A program made the translations under genes and the position numbers. Positions 50,009 through 59,998 of a stretch of 64,000 nucleotides of DNA are shown here, piece by piece. Under the pieces are notes generated by a model. That model saw only the letters and a program-made list of their open reading frames with translations, had not been told where the DNA came from and searched no databases. Source of the DNA: a virus; IMG/VR virus record IMGVR_UViG_3300020442_002661, positions 1-64,000 of that record; one strand, 5' to 3'. How positions within the stretch are numbered: position 1 is the stretch's first letter; each line of letters begins with the position of its first letter.

Positions 50009-50615
50009 TGATGTAAACATTGATTTCTACAAACCAGATTATATTGCACCAAAGTGTGTTGTAGGTTTAGATAGAGATGGTGTTATTAATGTAGATATTG
50101 GAGATTACGTTTACAAAAAAAGTGACTGGAAATTTGAAGAGGGCAGTTTAGAAGCAATAGTAAAATTACGTAAATTAGGACACAAGATAGTTATTATAAC
50201 TAATCAAGGCGGTATAGAAAAAGGTATCTACACACAAGAAGATGTAGAAAAATTACATGCACATATGTTTGAAGAATTTGGTAAGGCAGGTTGTCCTAGT
50301 ATAGATGGATTGTACTACAGTGCATCAAGTGCAAAGAATGATATGTATGCAAAACCTAATACAGGAATGTTTAAGCGTTGCGAAAAAGAAGTTCCTCATG
50401 TGAAATTTTCCCAAGGATATTATGTTGGTGATAGAATAAGAGATTTAAAGGCAGGATTAAAGATGGGTGCGAAACCAATTCTAGTCCGAACTGGACATGG
50501 TAAAGAAACAGAAGAATTAATTAACAAAAGATTCACATATAAAAATATTAGGAAAGCAACAAAAGTATTTGATAACCTAGCCGCATTTGTTGATAGTTTA
50601 GATGATAATAGTTAG
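49980..50615 (+). CDS. gmhB: D,D-heptose 1,7-bisphosphate phosphatase (HAD)
   Basis: Removes the C7 phosphate from heptose bisphosphate between the two HldE steps. CVVGLDRDGVINVDIGDYVY carries the HAD motif I DxDGV. VIITNQGGIEKGIYT is motif II, CPSIDGLYYSAS precedes, KPNTGMF gives the motif III Lys, and YVGDRIRDLKAG is motif IV. The 211-residue length is typical. With hldE and hldD in the same operon the assignment is strong. GmhA, which makes the first heptose phosphate, is not in the window. Confidence 0.9.
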   Translation: MRSPTITWSNDVNIDFYKPDYIAPKCVVGLDRDGVINVDIGDYVYKKSDWKFEEGSLEAIVKLRKLGHKIVIITNQGGIEKGIYTQEDVEKLHAHMFEEFGKAGCPSIDGLYYSASSAKNDMYAKPNTGMFKRCEKEVPHVKFSQGYYVGDRIRDLKAGLKMGAKPILVRTGHGKETEELINKRFTYKNIRKATKVFDNLAAFVDSLDDNS

Positions 50616-51162
50616 AGACGATTACATTCCACAACATATACAAGATTATTTACATACAGCAGTATTTGGTACTGAAGAAATAAATGCTATGTTGCCCTTA
50701 ACTGCAAAAGTAGAGCCCACAGCATATGATGGCGAAAATCCTTTGCCTGTTAGTTTTCAACATGTGTTTATGAGTAGTACAAGTCACACAGAATGGTTTG
50801 GAAATTTTAGTAAAATACCACAAATAGTATGTAAGAAAATGGAAGTAGAGCTAATAGATATTATTGCCGCAAGACTTTTTATAACTGTTCCGCACAAAAC
50901 TAAATTAGAACATTATGCACCGCACACAGATAGACCAGAACCTCATCTTGGCTTAATTTATTATGTAAACGATAGCGACGGAGACACACTTTTCTTTGAC
51001 GATCCTAGTTTAGAAAACAATTGGAAACCAGAGATTATAGAAAGAGTAAGTCCAAAAAAAGGACGTATTGTCTTGTTTGATGGTAGTCATTTACATGCAG
51101 GTGGATATCCTACTGATGTGCCTCGCTGTATTGTAAATTACAACATTAGAGCTGAACGTTAA
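50602..51162 (+). CDS. 2-oxoglutarate/Fe(II) oxygenase, prolyl-hydroxylase-like
   Basis: A 186-residue protein with HYAPHTDRPEPHLGLIYYVN (H-x-D), DGDTLFFDD, KKGRIVLFDGSHLHAG (distal His) and RCIVNYNI (2OG-binding Arg), the P4H-type jelly-roll. It is the last gene of the heptose operon and ends head to head with the giant virion gene; the two stops share the palindromic TTAA. It could hydroxylate a protein or a sugar/nucleotide. Confidence 0.78.
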   Translation: MIIVRDDYIPQHIQDYLHTAVFGTEEINAMLPLTAKVEPTAYDGENPLPVSFQHVFMSSTSHTEWFGNFSKIPQIVCKKMEVELIDIIAARLFITVPHKTKLEHYAPHTDRPEPHLGLIYYVNDSDGDTLFFDDPSLENNWKPEIIERVSPKKGRIVLFDGSHLHAGGYPTDVPRCIVNYNIRAER

Positions 51163-54100
51163 GCCTGTGCTTCACCCCATCTTAGAATTAAATTAGCATT
51201 TACATCTGAACCTGCTGTTTTATAAACATTAATTGCAAGAACGTCAGGTCCATTCGGGAATGTTCCTCTACCACCTAGTGTAGTATTAGTTAATTCTTTC
51301 AATTCACCAAGATCGATAGCGGCACGTTCTCCTGGTTGTGCAATAAATGATAGCACAGTTTCACCTGGTTGTCCGTATGCTGGTGCACTAAATTCTAGTG
51401 TAATTGTTCCACTTCCTTGTGTAAGTGTACCTTGGCTGGCATTGTTAAAGTCAACTTCATAATATTCGGTTCCTGCAAAGTCAACTAATTTAACATTGTT
51501 AATAATTGTGTTTGCAGGCCAACTTGGACTTGCACTTGTACTAGATACTGGTGTGCCGTTAGTTGCTCCGCTTGCTTCCCAACTTGACTTTGTTATAAAT
51601 GCATAAGGTACGTTAGAGATATCAGCATGTGATTGAATTGTAAACGCATTTGCTGTATTTGCATTAATATTACCTGTTAAGGATTGTGAAAAGAAGAAAT
51701 ATCCATAGTTACTACTTGGCGAAATATATCCGCCTGTAATTGTTGTACCCGCTGGCAATCTGTTACTTACAACAACTTTACCTAGCACAGGATCAATATT
51801 ATCAGTGCCAAATGTAGATCTATAATCAGTTCCGCTTACATATGCAAAACTGTTACCATTCCTTGATCTACTTTGACCACTGTCTAGTATTGCATTTACA
51901 GTTGCTTGAGCAGTTAAGTTTGTAGTTGTTGTTGTAGCACCTGTAGACCACTGAATACCTGAACCCGAAGCTACTTGGGCAAAGCTAGGTTGTCCACCTT
52001 GAGCAAGTGTGCTTAGACCTGTCCATGTTATCAATCCAGGGTTAACTGGATAGTTTTGAGGGTTAAGAATTCCTTCTACAACAATAGCACCTGTAGCGTT
52101 TGCTTCTGATGTAACTTCTAATCCTTGAAGTAATAATTGCGCTCTATTTAGAAGCTCTCTATCACCTAAATCTCCCGGTATAGCATTAGAAACACTAGGT
52201 GCAAGTCTAATCATAAATGCAGTTTGTCTTGCATTTGTAACTGTTACACCTTGTTCAGTGTAACTAAAGATATAACCTCTATCTTCATCGAACCCACCAT
52301 CTGTTAAGAATGCTGATCCCCAATGTGATATAAGTGGTGTTGTAGTTTGACTTACAAGCACAACACCTGTTCTTGCAGTATGGCTAGTAGCCCCTCCAGC
52401 TGTGTATGTTCTTGAAGCACCTGCTTGGAAGTTTGTTAAATTAGCACTTCTTGTACAGCCTGTAAGTTCATTAGTTGTACTATTTGTTGATGTATAACTA
52501 ATAAGCTCGTTGTCTATATATACTGTACCTGCTGTTGGTAAGAAACTTACGCTTTCTACTGGAATAGTTGTTACAGCATCATCAATATCTGATTGTAATT
52601 TTGTATTTTGTCCTTCGTTAGTGACTTCGTAACGCACAGGCAAGTTTCCTGAACGCATAAATGCTTCAGTGTTTACGTTTGAATTTCTAATTCTGTGTGC
52701 ATATACAAATTCACCATTTGCTCCACGTACCATGTAGTCAATAAAACCAGCACCATACCATGAATACTCAATTCCAATCATCTGCATTTTGCTGTAAACA
52801 AAGTTATAACCACTTGGTCCAGTTCCGTCTAAACCATCTCTATTAAATTCACTTTGCTTAACTTTTGTGTCGCTTATCAAACATACTTTTGTACCAGATG
52901 CAGTGTTAACACCTCTATAGTCTGGAGTAACAGTCATTGTTGTTTGGTCAGCAATATTTGTTACAACGTGTGTCATTCCGCGGATAACAATTCTATCTCC
53001 TGCTTTTAATTGATCTCTGAACCTTGTGTTTACACCTGTTATACTATTACTGTCCGGATTAGCAGTTACCGTTCCTGCAATCTGTTTAGTTGCTGTTCTT
53101 AGACAAGCATATAAGTTGGTACCATCATATTCCCAATAGATACCATTTTGATCATCAAACACTCCTGAACGAACAGTTGCACCATGCCATTTAAAGGTAC
53201 TCATCTGTGCACCAAAACTTAATGTACCTGTAGTGCCACCTAATCTTTGATTTGATGTTACTTCAAAAGTTCTTTCGTCTGTAATGTCACTTACAGTGTA
53301 TGTACCATCATATCCTTCAGTTTCAACACCGATAATTTGTATCTGTGCACCAATCTGTAGTCCATGATCATTATCATCTGTTGTAACAGTGATAGTTGAA
53401 CCAATTTCAATACCGTCTGATGATATGCTACGTAAATCATAACTCGGTGCAAATAGTGCACCTGTTGTATACATAATACCTTTACCTGATTGATATCTAA
53501 TATATTTTTTACTTTGACGTATTGCCTGTGCACCATGTTGTGGTCCGCCTGTACCTAATTGAACACCACCGTCAAATGGTCTATGTATAAAGAACGAATC
53601 AGGTCTTGGATAAACAGTTCCTAGAATTGTATCAGTAGTTGTATCAATAGCACCTGCGGCTCTGGCTGTGAACGTTAATTGATTTAATTGTGGTACTGAT
53701 GTAACTAAGAATGATCCTGCCGCTAATTTATGGTTATTTGTACCACCATCTTCTGTATCATCTGAATCAATACCTGTTATAAATGTATCACCAGGAACCA
53801 GTCCATGATTATTAGTAAATGTAATTAATAAAGTTGCTAATGCACTGAAACTAATATCTAGTGTAGTTGCAAGTTCTCCAGTTGATACTGCATCCATTGT
53901 AAATGTACTGTATAAATCTAAACTATCACCTGCATAAGCATCACCTTCGTGTGAAATAGTAATAATGCCACCCATTGAATCTACACTATCTACAGTGATT
54001 GTCATGTCATTAGTTACTGTTGTACCGCCTAAGAATCCGCCATCAATTTTAATTTTATTTCCTGCCGCATAATCTTGGCCTGGAGAATTTAAAGATACTG

Positions 54101-57100
54101 TATATGTACCAACAGTTGAATCAGCTGTTGTTCCATCTCTTAGAATGTTAAAGTTACCACCATTACCTGTTGCACCTGCGGCGTTTGCTACAACTGCTGA
54201 GAAACTTCCAACATCTGTTGATGCAGTACCACTTGATGACACACCTGTAATTGCACCACTAGCATCTACACCACTTATTGTGATTGTTAAATCATTTGTC
54301 GGAGTAGCACCTGCTAGACTTGTACCTAAAACTGTAAATGTTTGATCTACAAAGTAATCGTTACCACCTGTTAATACAGAGGCTGTATATGAACCGCTAC
54401 CTGCAACAATATTGAAACTTGCACCATTACCAGCTAAGTTTGTAGATGCTTTATCATTTGCAGTACCTGAGTTTACTGCTGTACCTGCCGTGCTAAACGT
54501 AAGAATTTGTCCCGTGCCATCAACTGTCAATACTGTAATTGTACAGTTGTTTGTAGGAGTTGCACCGCCTAAGTTTTCACCATTAAAAGTAAGTGTGTCG
54601 TTTTGAGCGTAGTTTGCACCTCCACTAGCCATGTTTGCTGTGTAAGTTGTACCAGTTCTGTTAATATCAAATTGTGCATTTGTACCACTTCCGCTGGTAC
54701 CATCTTGCGATAAACCTGTGTAATCTACGTTTGCATTTGGAGCAGTACCAGTTATACTTGTTCCTGTAATTCCTCCATCTACATCAACGCCTGTAACTTC
54801 AATTGTTAAATCATTAGTTGTATCTGCGCCGCCTGGAAATTCACTACCATTAATTCTTAATCTATCTGCAACTGTAAATCCGCTTGTCGCTTTTTGTGCA
54901 GTTCCTGAAACACTTACAGTAGCAACTCCACCTGCACTTAATGTACTATCGTTGTTAACATCTGTAATTGTCATTGTCAAATCATTAGCAGGACTTTGAC
55001 CACCTATTAAGTCTCCAGCAATTTCTAGTGTTTGATCAACACCATAATTATCACCAGCTTGGTTAACTGTGACCAAATAATTTCCTGTCAATCCATTGAC
55101 TTCAATATCAAATCTTGCACCGCTACCAATTAAGTTATTTTGATTGTTTACATTGTTTACTGAAAAACTGTTTACTGCTGTACCTGACACTGTGTAAGTT
55201 AAAATTTCGCCACCTGTGTCAACAGTGTTAATTGTAATTGTTACATCGTTTGTGCTGTTTGCACCACCTACTTGTGTTCCCAAGATTGTAATTGTATCAT
55301 TTACTTGGAATCCTGTACCAGTTTGACTAAATGTTGCAGTATAAGTTGTACCGTTTGTGTTAATATTAATTTGGGCACCAATACCACTATTGTTAGTTGA
55401 ATAAGATACTGCTGTGTATGTATTTGTTGCATCAGGTGCTACACCTGTAACCCCGTATGTTAAAGGAACACCATTACTATCAACAGTATTAATTGTAATT
55501 TGGGCGTTGTTGTCTGGAGTAATACCTTGTAAGTCACCACCTACAACTTCAATAATATCGTTAGGAGCATAGCCTGTTACACCGTTAGTTTGTGGATCAA
55601 TAGTTACACTATAACTTCCGTTTGTGGCTACAAAGTTCCAAATAGCACCTGTACCTTGACCAACTGTCTGTGTAGCTTGTTGATTAGGATATGTAGGATT
55701 GCTTGCAGTAATACTGAATACATTATTAGTAAATGATACGTCCCATATACCGCCACTACCATTACCGTGATTGTATGTTCCTGTTTCTGTAAATGTACCA
55801 TTACCAGCATATGCACTACCACTTATTGTTGCTGTTAAAATTTCACCACCAGTATCTACTGTATTGACTGTGATTTGTGCATCGTTTGTTCCAGTAATAC
55901 CACCTAGACTTTCACCTGGGATTTCTAAAATATCATTTACTTCATAATCTTGACCGCCGTTCGCAATAGCAACTAATGTATAAGTTCCTCCAGCTCTGTC
56001 TACATCAAATAATGCGCCAAAACCTAAACTAATTACGTTTTGTCCTTCAATAGCACTATAGTTAACAAGGTTTCCTGCAAAAGTATCTTCTAGTCCTTGA
56101 TTAAATGTAATTGTGTTACCAACCACAGTGTTTACAAGCATAGCTTGTCCATCACCTCTATCTGCGGCTAAGTTTTGTTGTACATCAGTTGTTGATTGAA
56201 CATCAATTTGTGTGTCGCCTATGTTATAATCGTCTGTTACCACAGGTGTTACAACAACACCGCCATCGCCAACACGACCAGTTACCTGAGCACCTGTTGA
56301 AATACCAGAGCTTGCTGATAAAGGAGCACCAATTTCAGGAGCCGCTCCAACTGTAACAGTGTAAGGTACTACATCTTCTCCAATAGGCACTGTTAACGCA
56401 GGACGCACAGTTCCGCTTGAACCTTGACTTGATACACTAAAAGTTGGTGTACCAATACTTGCACCTGTATAAAAACCTGCTTTTCTTAGTTGTGTAGTTG
56501 GTGTATCAATTCTTGTACCATCGCTTGTACCAACCTTAGCTTTTGCATAATATTGAAAACTAATACCGTTTGGTACATTGATAATAATAAATGCACCTTC
56601 ACCTCTACTATAACCTGTAACAGCTTGATCAAAACCTTTAATTGTAATAGCATCACCGATTTCAAATCCGTGTGCACCAGCAGTTGTAACTGTTATTAGA
56701 GAACTACCAATATCATTTGTGCCTGCACTTGCATCTGTTGTAATACTAGTTACATCTGTTTCAGTACCTGGCACTTCGTATACTGAAGGATATCCACGCA
56801 TAGTGCTAATTGCACTCCATTTAGTAGGCTGAAGTCCGTATTCAAAGTCAGCATCAAGCATTGATAATGGATTTGCTGTACGCTGTCTTTCAATTGCATC
56901 AGTTCCAAATTCGTATGGTCTAACTAATAATTCATCTGTATCTACAAAAATTTGTAAAGGATTACTAGAATGAGATGTTTCTGTATTTGTGTTAAAGTAT
57001 ATCTTTGTAATTGCATCTGTGACTTGTTTGTATTGTGGGAAATCTGTATCTTCGTCATAAACAACACCATTGGTAGATGTTAATGCTGTGTTTTCTACCT

Positions 57101-58586
57101 TACCGCCAGTGTTAGTATCGTTGAAAGAATATACTACTCTATTTTCTACAGTATCTGTAATAAGCAAAATATCACTTGAATCATAATTGCCCATAAACTT
57201 AACATAGCCTGCACCAGTATCTTCAAATGCAGGTCTTGCACTTAATCCTGATGTAATAGTATCTACAACAATTCCTACTAATGTATCTATCCTTGCATCT
57301 GCATCTGTCTCTGCATCGCTACCTGTGATTGTTTGTGTTGTTGCAGTTTGTTCTGCTGGATAAGTTGTTTTGTCAAAAATATAAGATTTAATAATTGTTT
57401 TTATATGACTGTGTGTATCAGTTTCAGGGTATCTTGTACCGTCAACTTGTGCTACATCACCTTCCCAATATTTTCCTGCATAATCCCAAGTTTTACTATT
57501 ACCACCATATTGTAAATCATTAAGATATGCACTTAAAACAAAGTTCACATCTCTTTCACATTTTTCTTGATTGTAAGTATAGTTTAAGAATGCGTTTACA
57601 TTTCCTTGATTAGCTTCTGTATCTGCCACATATGCCAAAATATCTGTCAATGCACTTTGATCTGCAACATCTTGGCTTGTTACATCAGGTGCAATATCTG
57701 CGGGCAAACTATTTGTTGATCCGTTAGCAATTACTGTTTGTACATTTAATGTCAATACTTCAGCATCCGCTCCGATGCTTGCTACAGGACTTGTTCCTGA
57801 AGTGTCTTGCGATGCAGTATTTCCAGTTTGTGGTGAGACTGTTGTACCTATTAAGACTTTCTCAACAACATCACCTAAATGTGTAAAGCCGTTACCTAAT
57901 AAAGTTCTATTTGTAGAAAGTGTATTTACAAAAATTTCTGTAGCAATAGCATTTGTTAAATGGTTAGTGTTATAAAATATGTCATGAGTCAGAACATTTA
58001 TAAACATTTTAATATCTGATTCAAAATCTGTTGCTGAAGTTATTGTGTTTGCAGGATCTGCTTCATTTATAAAATATTTTATTTCTTGGAATAAAAAGTC
58101 TTTGTTGTTAATAAGTCTTGATTTTGCATTAGATCTATCTAAATCTACACTACCAGGGTCTGTGTATACTAAAGTAGGAATTGGATCGCCGTTTGATATG
58201 TTATTAACTTCTGTTACACCTGCAACAAAATCAGTTTCGCTGTCTCCTGTGACATTGGTTTTTGTTATAACTACATCTTTTGCTCTAATAAGTGTTCTTT
58301 GACGTGTGCCTTTAGTTGTAGCTCTTTCTTTAGATTCTACATATCCTCTAAATACTTGTCCTACATTCGTTGACATAACCATATCGTAACCTATGTCACG
58401 GATAGTTTCTTCTAATTGAATCTGATAGGCAGATGCACCAGATACACGTGATTGTATAAATTGAGCAACTTCGTCAATTAACCAAATTTTATTATTTTTA
58501 AGTAATGAATGAGCATTAGGAAATTTATTTTCTGTGTAACCTATGCCCGGTTTAAACTTATACTGATTAATTTTTCTTTTTGCCAT
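51159..58586 (-). CDS. Giant virion/tail protein with tandem repeats, 2,475 aa
   Basis: The N-terminal 130 residues (MAKRKINQYKFKPGIGYTEN, NNKIWLIDEVAQFIQSRV) look like the start of the large structural proteins of marine T4-like phages that attach to the baseplate or tail. The middle (nt about 53930-55990, residues about 870-1550) has at least eight copies of a roughly 45-residue core, YxVNDTLTIxG..LGG.TPTND followed by TITVNTVD..G.I....GTA, in units of about 75-90 residues. The C-terminal 900 residues are Thr/Gly/Ser-rich beta strands with a jelly-roll-like end. Likely an adhesion or fibre-like component, with ATG three bases before the next gene's end. Confidence 0.7.
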   Translation of the reverse strand: MAKRKINQYKFKPGIGYTENKFPNAHSLLKNNKIWLIDEVAQFIQSRVSGASAYQIQLEETIRDIGYDMVMSTNVGQVFRGYVESKERATTKGTRQRTLIRAKDVVITKTNVTGDSETDFVAGVTEVNNISNGDPIPTLVYTDPGSVDLDRSNAKSRLINNKDFLFQEIKYFINEADPANTITSATDFESDIKMFINVLTHDIFYNTNHLTNAIATEIFVNTLSTNRTLLGNGFTHLGDVVEKVLIGTTVSPQTGNTASQDTSGTSPVASIGADAEVLTLNVQTVIANGSTNSLPADIAPDVTSQDVADQSALTDILAYVADTEANQGNVNAFLNYTYNQEKCERDVNFVLSAYLNDLQYGGNSKTWDYAGKYWEGDVAQVDGTRYPETDTHSHIKTIIKSYIFDKTTYPAEQTATTQTITGSDAETDADARIDTLVGIVVDTITSGLSARPAFEDTGAGYVKFMGNYDSSDILLITDTVENRVVYSFNDTNTGGKVENTALTSTNGVVYDEDTDFPQYKQVTDAITKIYFNTNTETSHSSNPLQIFVDTDELLVRPYEFGTDAIERQRTANPLSMLDADFEYGLQPTKWSAISTMRGYPSVYEVPGTETDVTSITTDASAGTNDIGSSLITVTTAGAHGFEIGDAITIKGFDQAVTGYSRGEGAFIIINVPNGISFQYYAKAKVGTSDGTRIDTPTTQLRKAGFYTGASIGTPTFSVSSQGSSGTVRPALTVPIGEDVVPYTVTVGAAPEIGAPLSASSGISTGAQVTGRVGDGGVVVTPVVTDDYNIGDTQIDVQSTTDVQQNLAADRGDGQAMLVNTVVGNTITFNQGLEDTFAGNLVNYSAIEGQNVISLGFGALFDVDRAGGTYTLVAIANGGQDYEVNDILEIPGESLGGITGTNDAQITVNTVDTGGEILTATISGSAYAGNGTFTETGTYNHGNGSGGIWDVSFTNNVFSITASNPTYPNQQATQTVGQGTGAIWNFVATNGSYSVTIDPQTNGVTGYAPNDIIEVVGGDLQGITPDNNAQITINTVDSNGVPLTYGVTGVAPDATNTYTAVSYSTNNSGIGAQININTNGTTYTATFSQTGTGFQVNDTITILGTQVGGANSTNDVTITINTVDTGGEILTYTVSGTAVNSFSVNNVNNQNNLIGSGARFDIEVNGLTGNYLVTVNQAGDNYGVDQTLEIAGDLIGGQSPANDLTMTITDVNNDSTLSAGGVATVSVSGTAQKATSGFTVADRLRINGSEFPGGADTTNDLTIEVTGVDVDGGITGTSITGTAPNANVDYTGLSQDGTSGSGTNAQFDINRTGTTYTANMASGGANYAQNDTLTFNGENLGGATPTNNCTITVLTVDGTGQILTFSTAGTAVNSGTANDKASTNLAGNGASFNIVAGSGSYTASVLTGGNDYFVDQTFTVLGTSLAGATPTNDLTITISGVDASGAITGVSSSGTASTDVGSFSAVVANAAGATGNGGNFNILRDGTTADSTVGTYTVSLNSPGQDYAAGNKIKIDGGFLGGTTVTNDMTITVDSVDSMGGIITISHEGDAYAGDSLDLYSTFTMDAVSTGELATTLDISFSALATLLITFTNNHGLVPGDTFITGIDSDDTEDGGTNNHKLAAGSFLVTSVPQLNQLTFTARAAGAIDTTTDTILGTVYPRPDSFFIHRPFDGGVQLGTGGPQHGAQAIRQSKKYIRYQSGKGIMYTTGALFAPSYDLRSISSDGIEIGSTITVTTDDNDHGLQIGAQIQIIGVETEGYDGTYTVSDITDERTFEVTSNQRLGGTTGTLSFGAQMSTFKWHGATVRSGVFDDQNGIYWEYDGTNLYACLRTATKQIAGTVTANPDSNSITGVNTRFRDQLKAGDRIVIRGMTHVVTNIADQTTMTVTPDYRGVNTASGTKVCLISDTKVKQSEFNRDGLDGTGPSGYNFVYSKMQMIGIEYSWYGAGFIDYMVRGANGEFVYAHRIRNSNVNTEAFMRSGNLPVRYEVTNEGQNTKLQSDIDDAVTTIPVESVSFLPTAGTVYIDNELISYTSTNSTTNELTGCTRSANLTNFQAGASRTYTAGGATSHTARTGVVLVSQTTTPLISHWGSAFLTDGGFDEDRGYIFSYTEQGVTVTNARQTAFMIRLAPSVSNAIPGDLGDRELLNRAQLLLQGLEVTSEANATGAIVVEGILNPQNYPVNPGLITWTGLSTLAQGGQPSFAQVASGSGIQWSTGATTTTTNLTAQATVNAILDSGQSRSRNGNSFAYVSGTDYRSTFGTDNIDPVLGKVVVSNRLPAGTTITGGYISPSSNYGYFFFSQSLTGNINANTANAFTIQSHADISNVPYAFITKSSWEASGATNGTPVSSTSASPSWPANTIINNVKLVDFAGTEYYEVDFNNASQGTLTQGSGTITLEFSAPAYGQPGETVLSFIAQPGERAAIDLGELKELTNTTLGGRGTFPNGPDVLAINVYKTAGSDVNANLILRWGEAQA

Positions 58587-58588
58587 TA

Positions 58589-59512
58589 CTAAATTCCTAG
58601 TGCTACTGCTAATGCTGTCGCAGTATTATCTGTATATACTTTGTTACTTATCTGATTTTTTGTAGTTGGTTGTGCTAACACGGATGCTTCGCTGAATGTT
58701 GCTGTGCTAGGTTCTGTCCCGCCAATTATAGTATTATCAATAGTTGTATCAATTACTCTTAATGTGCTACCATCTAAGCCAATAGTGCCTTTTGTAATTG
58801 AATCAATCTTAAATTCTATAGCGTTGCCAGCTGATAACACAATATTTGTACCTGCATTCATTTCAGCAACACCTAATCCATCAATATTTAAACTGTTTGC
58901 AGTAAGTGTACCTTCAACTTCAAAAGTTCCTGTAACTGTACCGTTACCATTAAGTGTCAATTCAGTTGCTGTAAGAGCTTGTACAGTTGATGCTCCTGTC
59001 ACTGTCAAATCAGAAGCAGTAATATTAACTGCAATAGGGTCTTCTACATTAATTGTACCTTTTGGATCATAATCTGCATCACCATAATATAGTAAGTCGG
59101 GTGCAGTTCCAGGTACTTCAATAGTAAATGTACCACTTGTTTTAGCTTGAGCCGCCGCTCCTGTTGATATAGTATCATCGTCTGCTTGGTGTTGGATACC
59201 TGTATTATACAGTACATTAGAACCGTCAAAAAGATTAAAACTACCAGCACTAATATCTAACGAGAAAGAATAAGTTGTACCTCTTCTTAGTGTTAATGTT
59301 GGATTATCTCCTGCATCTACAATAACTGTATTACTGGTAATTCTAAAATTACCACCTGTAGTCGTAACGCTGTAGTCACCTGTTTGGGTTCCGCCACCGC
59401 CAGCACCAGCGGCATTGATAGAAGTTGCTGTGATGTTTCCTAGTGCATCAACAGTAAATCCTGGGCTCTTAAAACCAAACTCTGATTCAAACGGTCTTTG
59501 GGTGACTGCCAT
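58589..59512 (-). CDS. Virion structural protein with cupredoxin-like domain
   Basis: A 307-residue protein. Residues about 70-160 have NPTLTLRRGTTYSFSLDISA, then GTFTIEVPGTAPDLLYYGDA and DPKGTINV, which follow the cupredoxin-like pattern of marine phage structural proteins. The usual metal-binding Cys and His are replaced (YYGDADYDP), so it probably does not bind copper. A beta-rich, collagen-free C-terminal half follows. A GATAAATA late element and GGAG precede the start. A short tail fibre or its attachment protein is likely. Confidence 0.6.
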   Translation of the reverse strand: MAVTQRPFESEFGFKSPGFTVDALGNITATSINAAGAGGGGTQTGDYSVTTTGGNFRITSNTVIVDAGDNPTLTLRRGTTYSFSLDISAGSFNLFDGSNVLYNTGIQHQADDDTISTGAAAQAKTSGTFTIEVPGTAPDLLYYGDADYDPKGTINVEDPIAVNITASDLTVTGASTVQALTATELTLNGNGTVTGTFEVEGTLTANSLNIDGLGVAEMNAGTNIVLSAGNAIEFKIDSITKGTIGLDGSTLRVIDTTIDNTIIGGTEPSTATFSEASVLAQPTTKNQISNKVYTDNTATALAVALGI

Positions 59513-59532
59513 ATAATGTCTCCAATTTTATA

Positions 59533-59540
59533 TATTTATC
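59533..59540 (-). promoter_or_regulatory. T4-late-type promoter element GATAAATA
   Basis: GATAAATA on the minus strand, 20 bases before the ATG of the cupredoxin-like protein, with GGAG in the leader. It should also drive the giant gene downstream. Confidence 0.55.
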
Positions 59541-59550
59541 CGTATGCAAT

Positions 59551-59943
59551 TTAGGTATGACTTCTAAAATATGATGCTGAAAAGAACGCTTTTGCACCTT
59601 TTTCAGAGTCGGTTTTTGGATTTAATATAAGCTCTACATAAGAATTTGTTACTTGTGCAGTAACACTTACTAAATCAGTTGTAGTGCTTGCCCTACCATA
59701 TACAACAACTGTTGCTTCATTTGGAGATGCTGTCAATAAACACTTGATTACTTCCTTTTTATCTCGCCCTAATTCAATGTTAATTGTATATTCTGCACTT
59801 GCAAAATCGCCCATATGCCATCTGTCTATAGCAAGATTACTATATACTTCTTGCCAACGTCCTTCATAAGAGAATTGTGCACCATTTGCTAGTGCTACAG
59901 TTTTCCTTAAACCTTTTCTAAAATACTTGGATAAATCTATCAT
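59551..59943 (-). CDS. Small virion-associated protein, 130 aa
   Basis: A beta-rich 130-residue protein starting MIDLSKYFRKGLRKTVALAN with YSNLAIDRWHMGDFASAEYT and ELILNPKTDSEKGAKAFFSA. I recall relatives beside the giant structural genes in marine T4-like phages, with no detailed function. A GATAAATA element lies 18 bases upstream. Confidence 0.55.
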   Translation of the reverse strand: MIDLSKYFRKGLRKTVALANGAQFSYEGRWQEVYSNLAIDRWHMGDFASAEYTINIELGRDKKEVIKCLLTASPNEATVVVYGRASTTTDLVSVTAQVTNSYVELILNPKTDSEKGAKAFFSASYFRSHT

Positions 59944-59961
59944 TACAAACTCACTTTAATA

Positions 59962-59969
59962 TATTTATC
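59962..59969 (-). promoter_or_regulatory. T4-late-type promoter element GATAAATA
   Basis: GATAAATA on the minus strand ahead of the 59551-59943 gene, directly after the carbamoyltransferase terminator. Confidence 0.55.
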
Positions 59970-59978
59970 GGAGTTTGT

Positions 59979-59998
59979 AAAAACACTTAGGTGTTTTT
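59979..59998 (-). terminator. Terminator hairpin at end of carbamoyltransferase
   Basis: AAAAACAC-TTAG-GTGTTTTT forms an 8-base-pair stem flanked by A and T tracts, overlapping the stop codon of the carbamoyltransferase gene. It separates the glycan genes from the late structural genes downstream. Confidence 0.6.
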
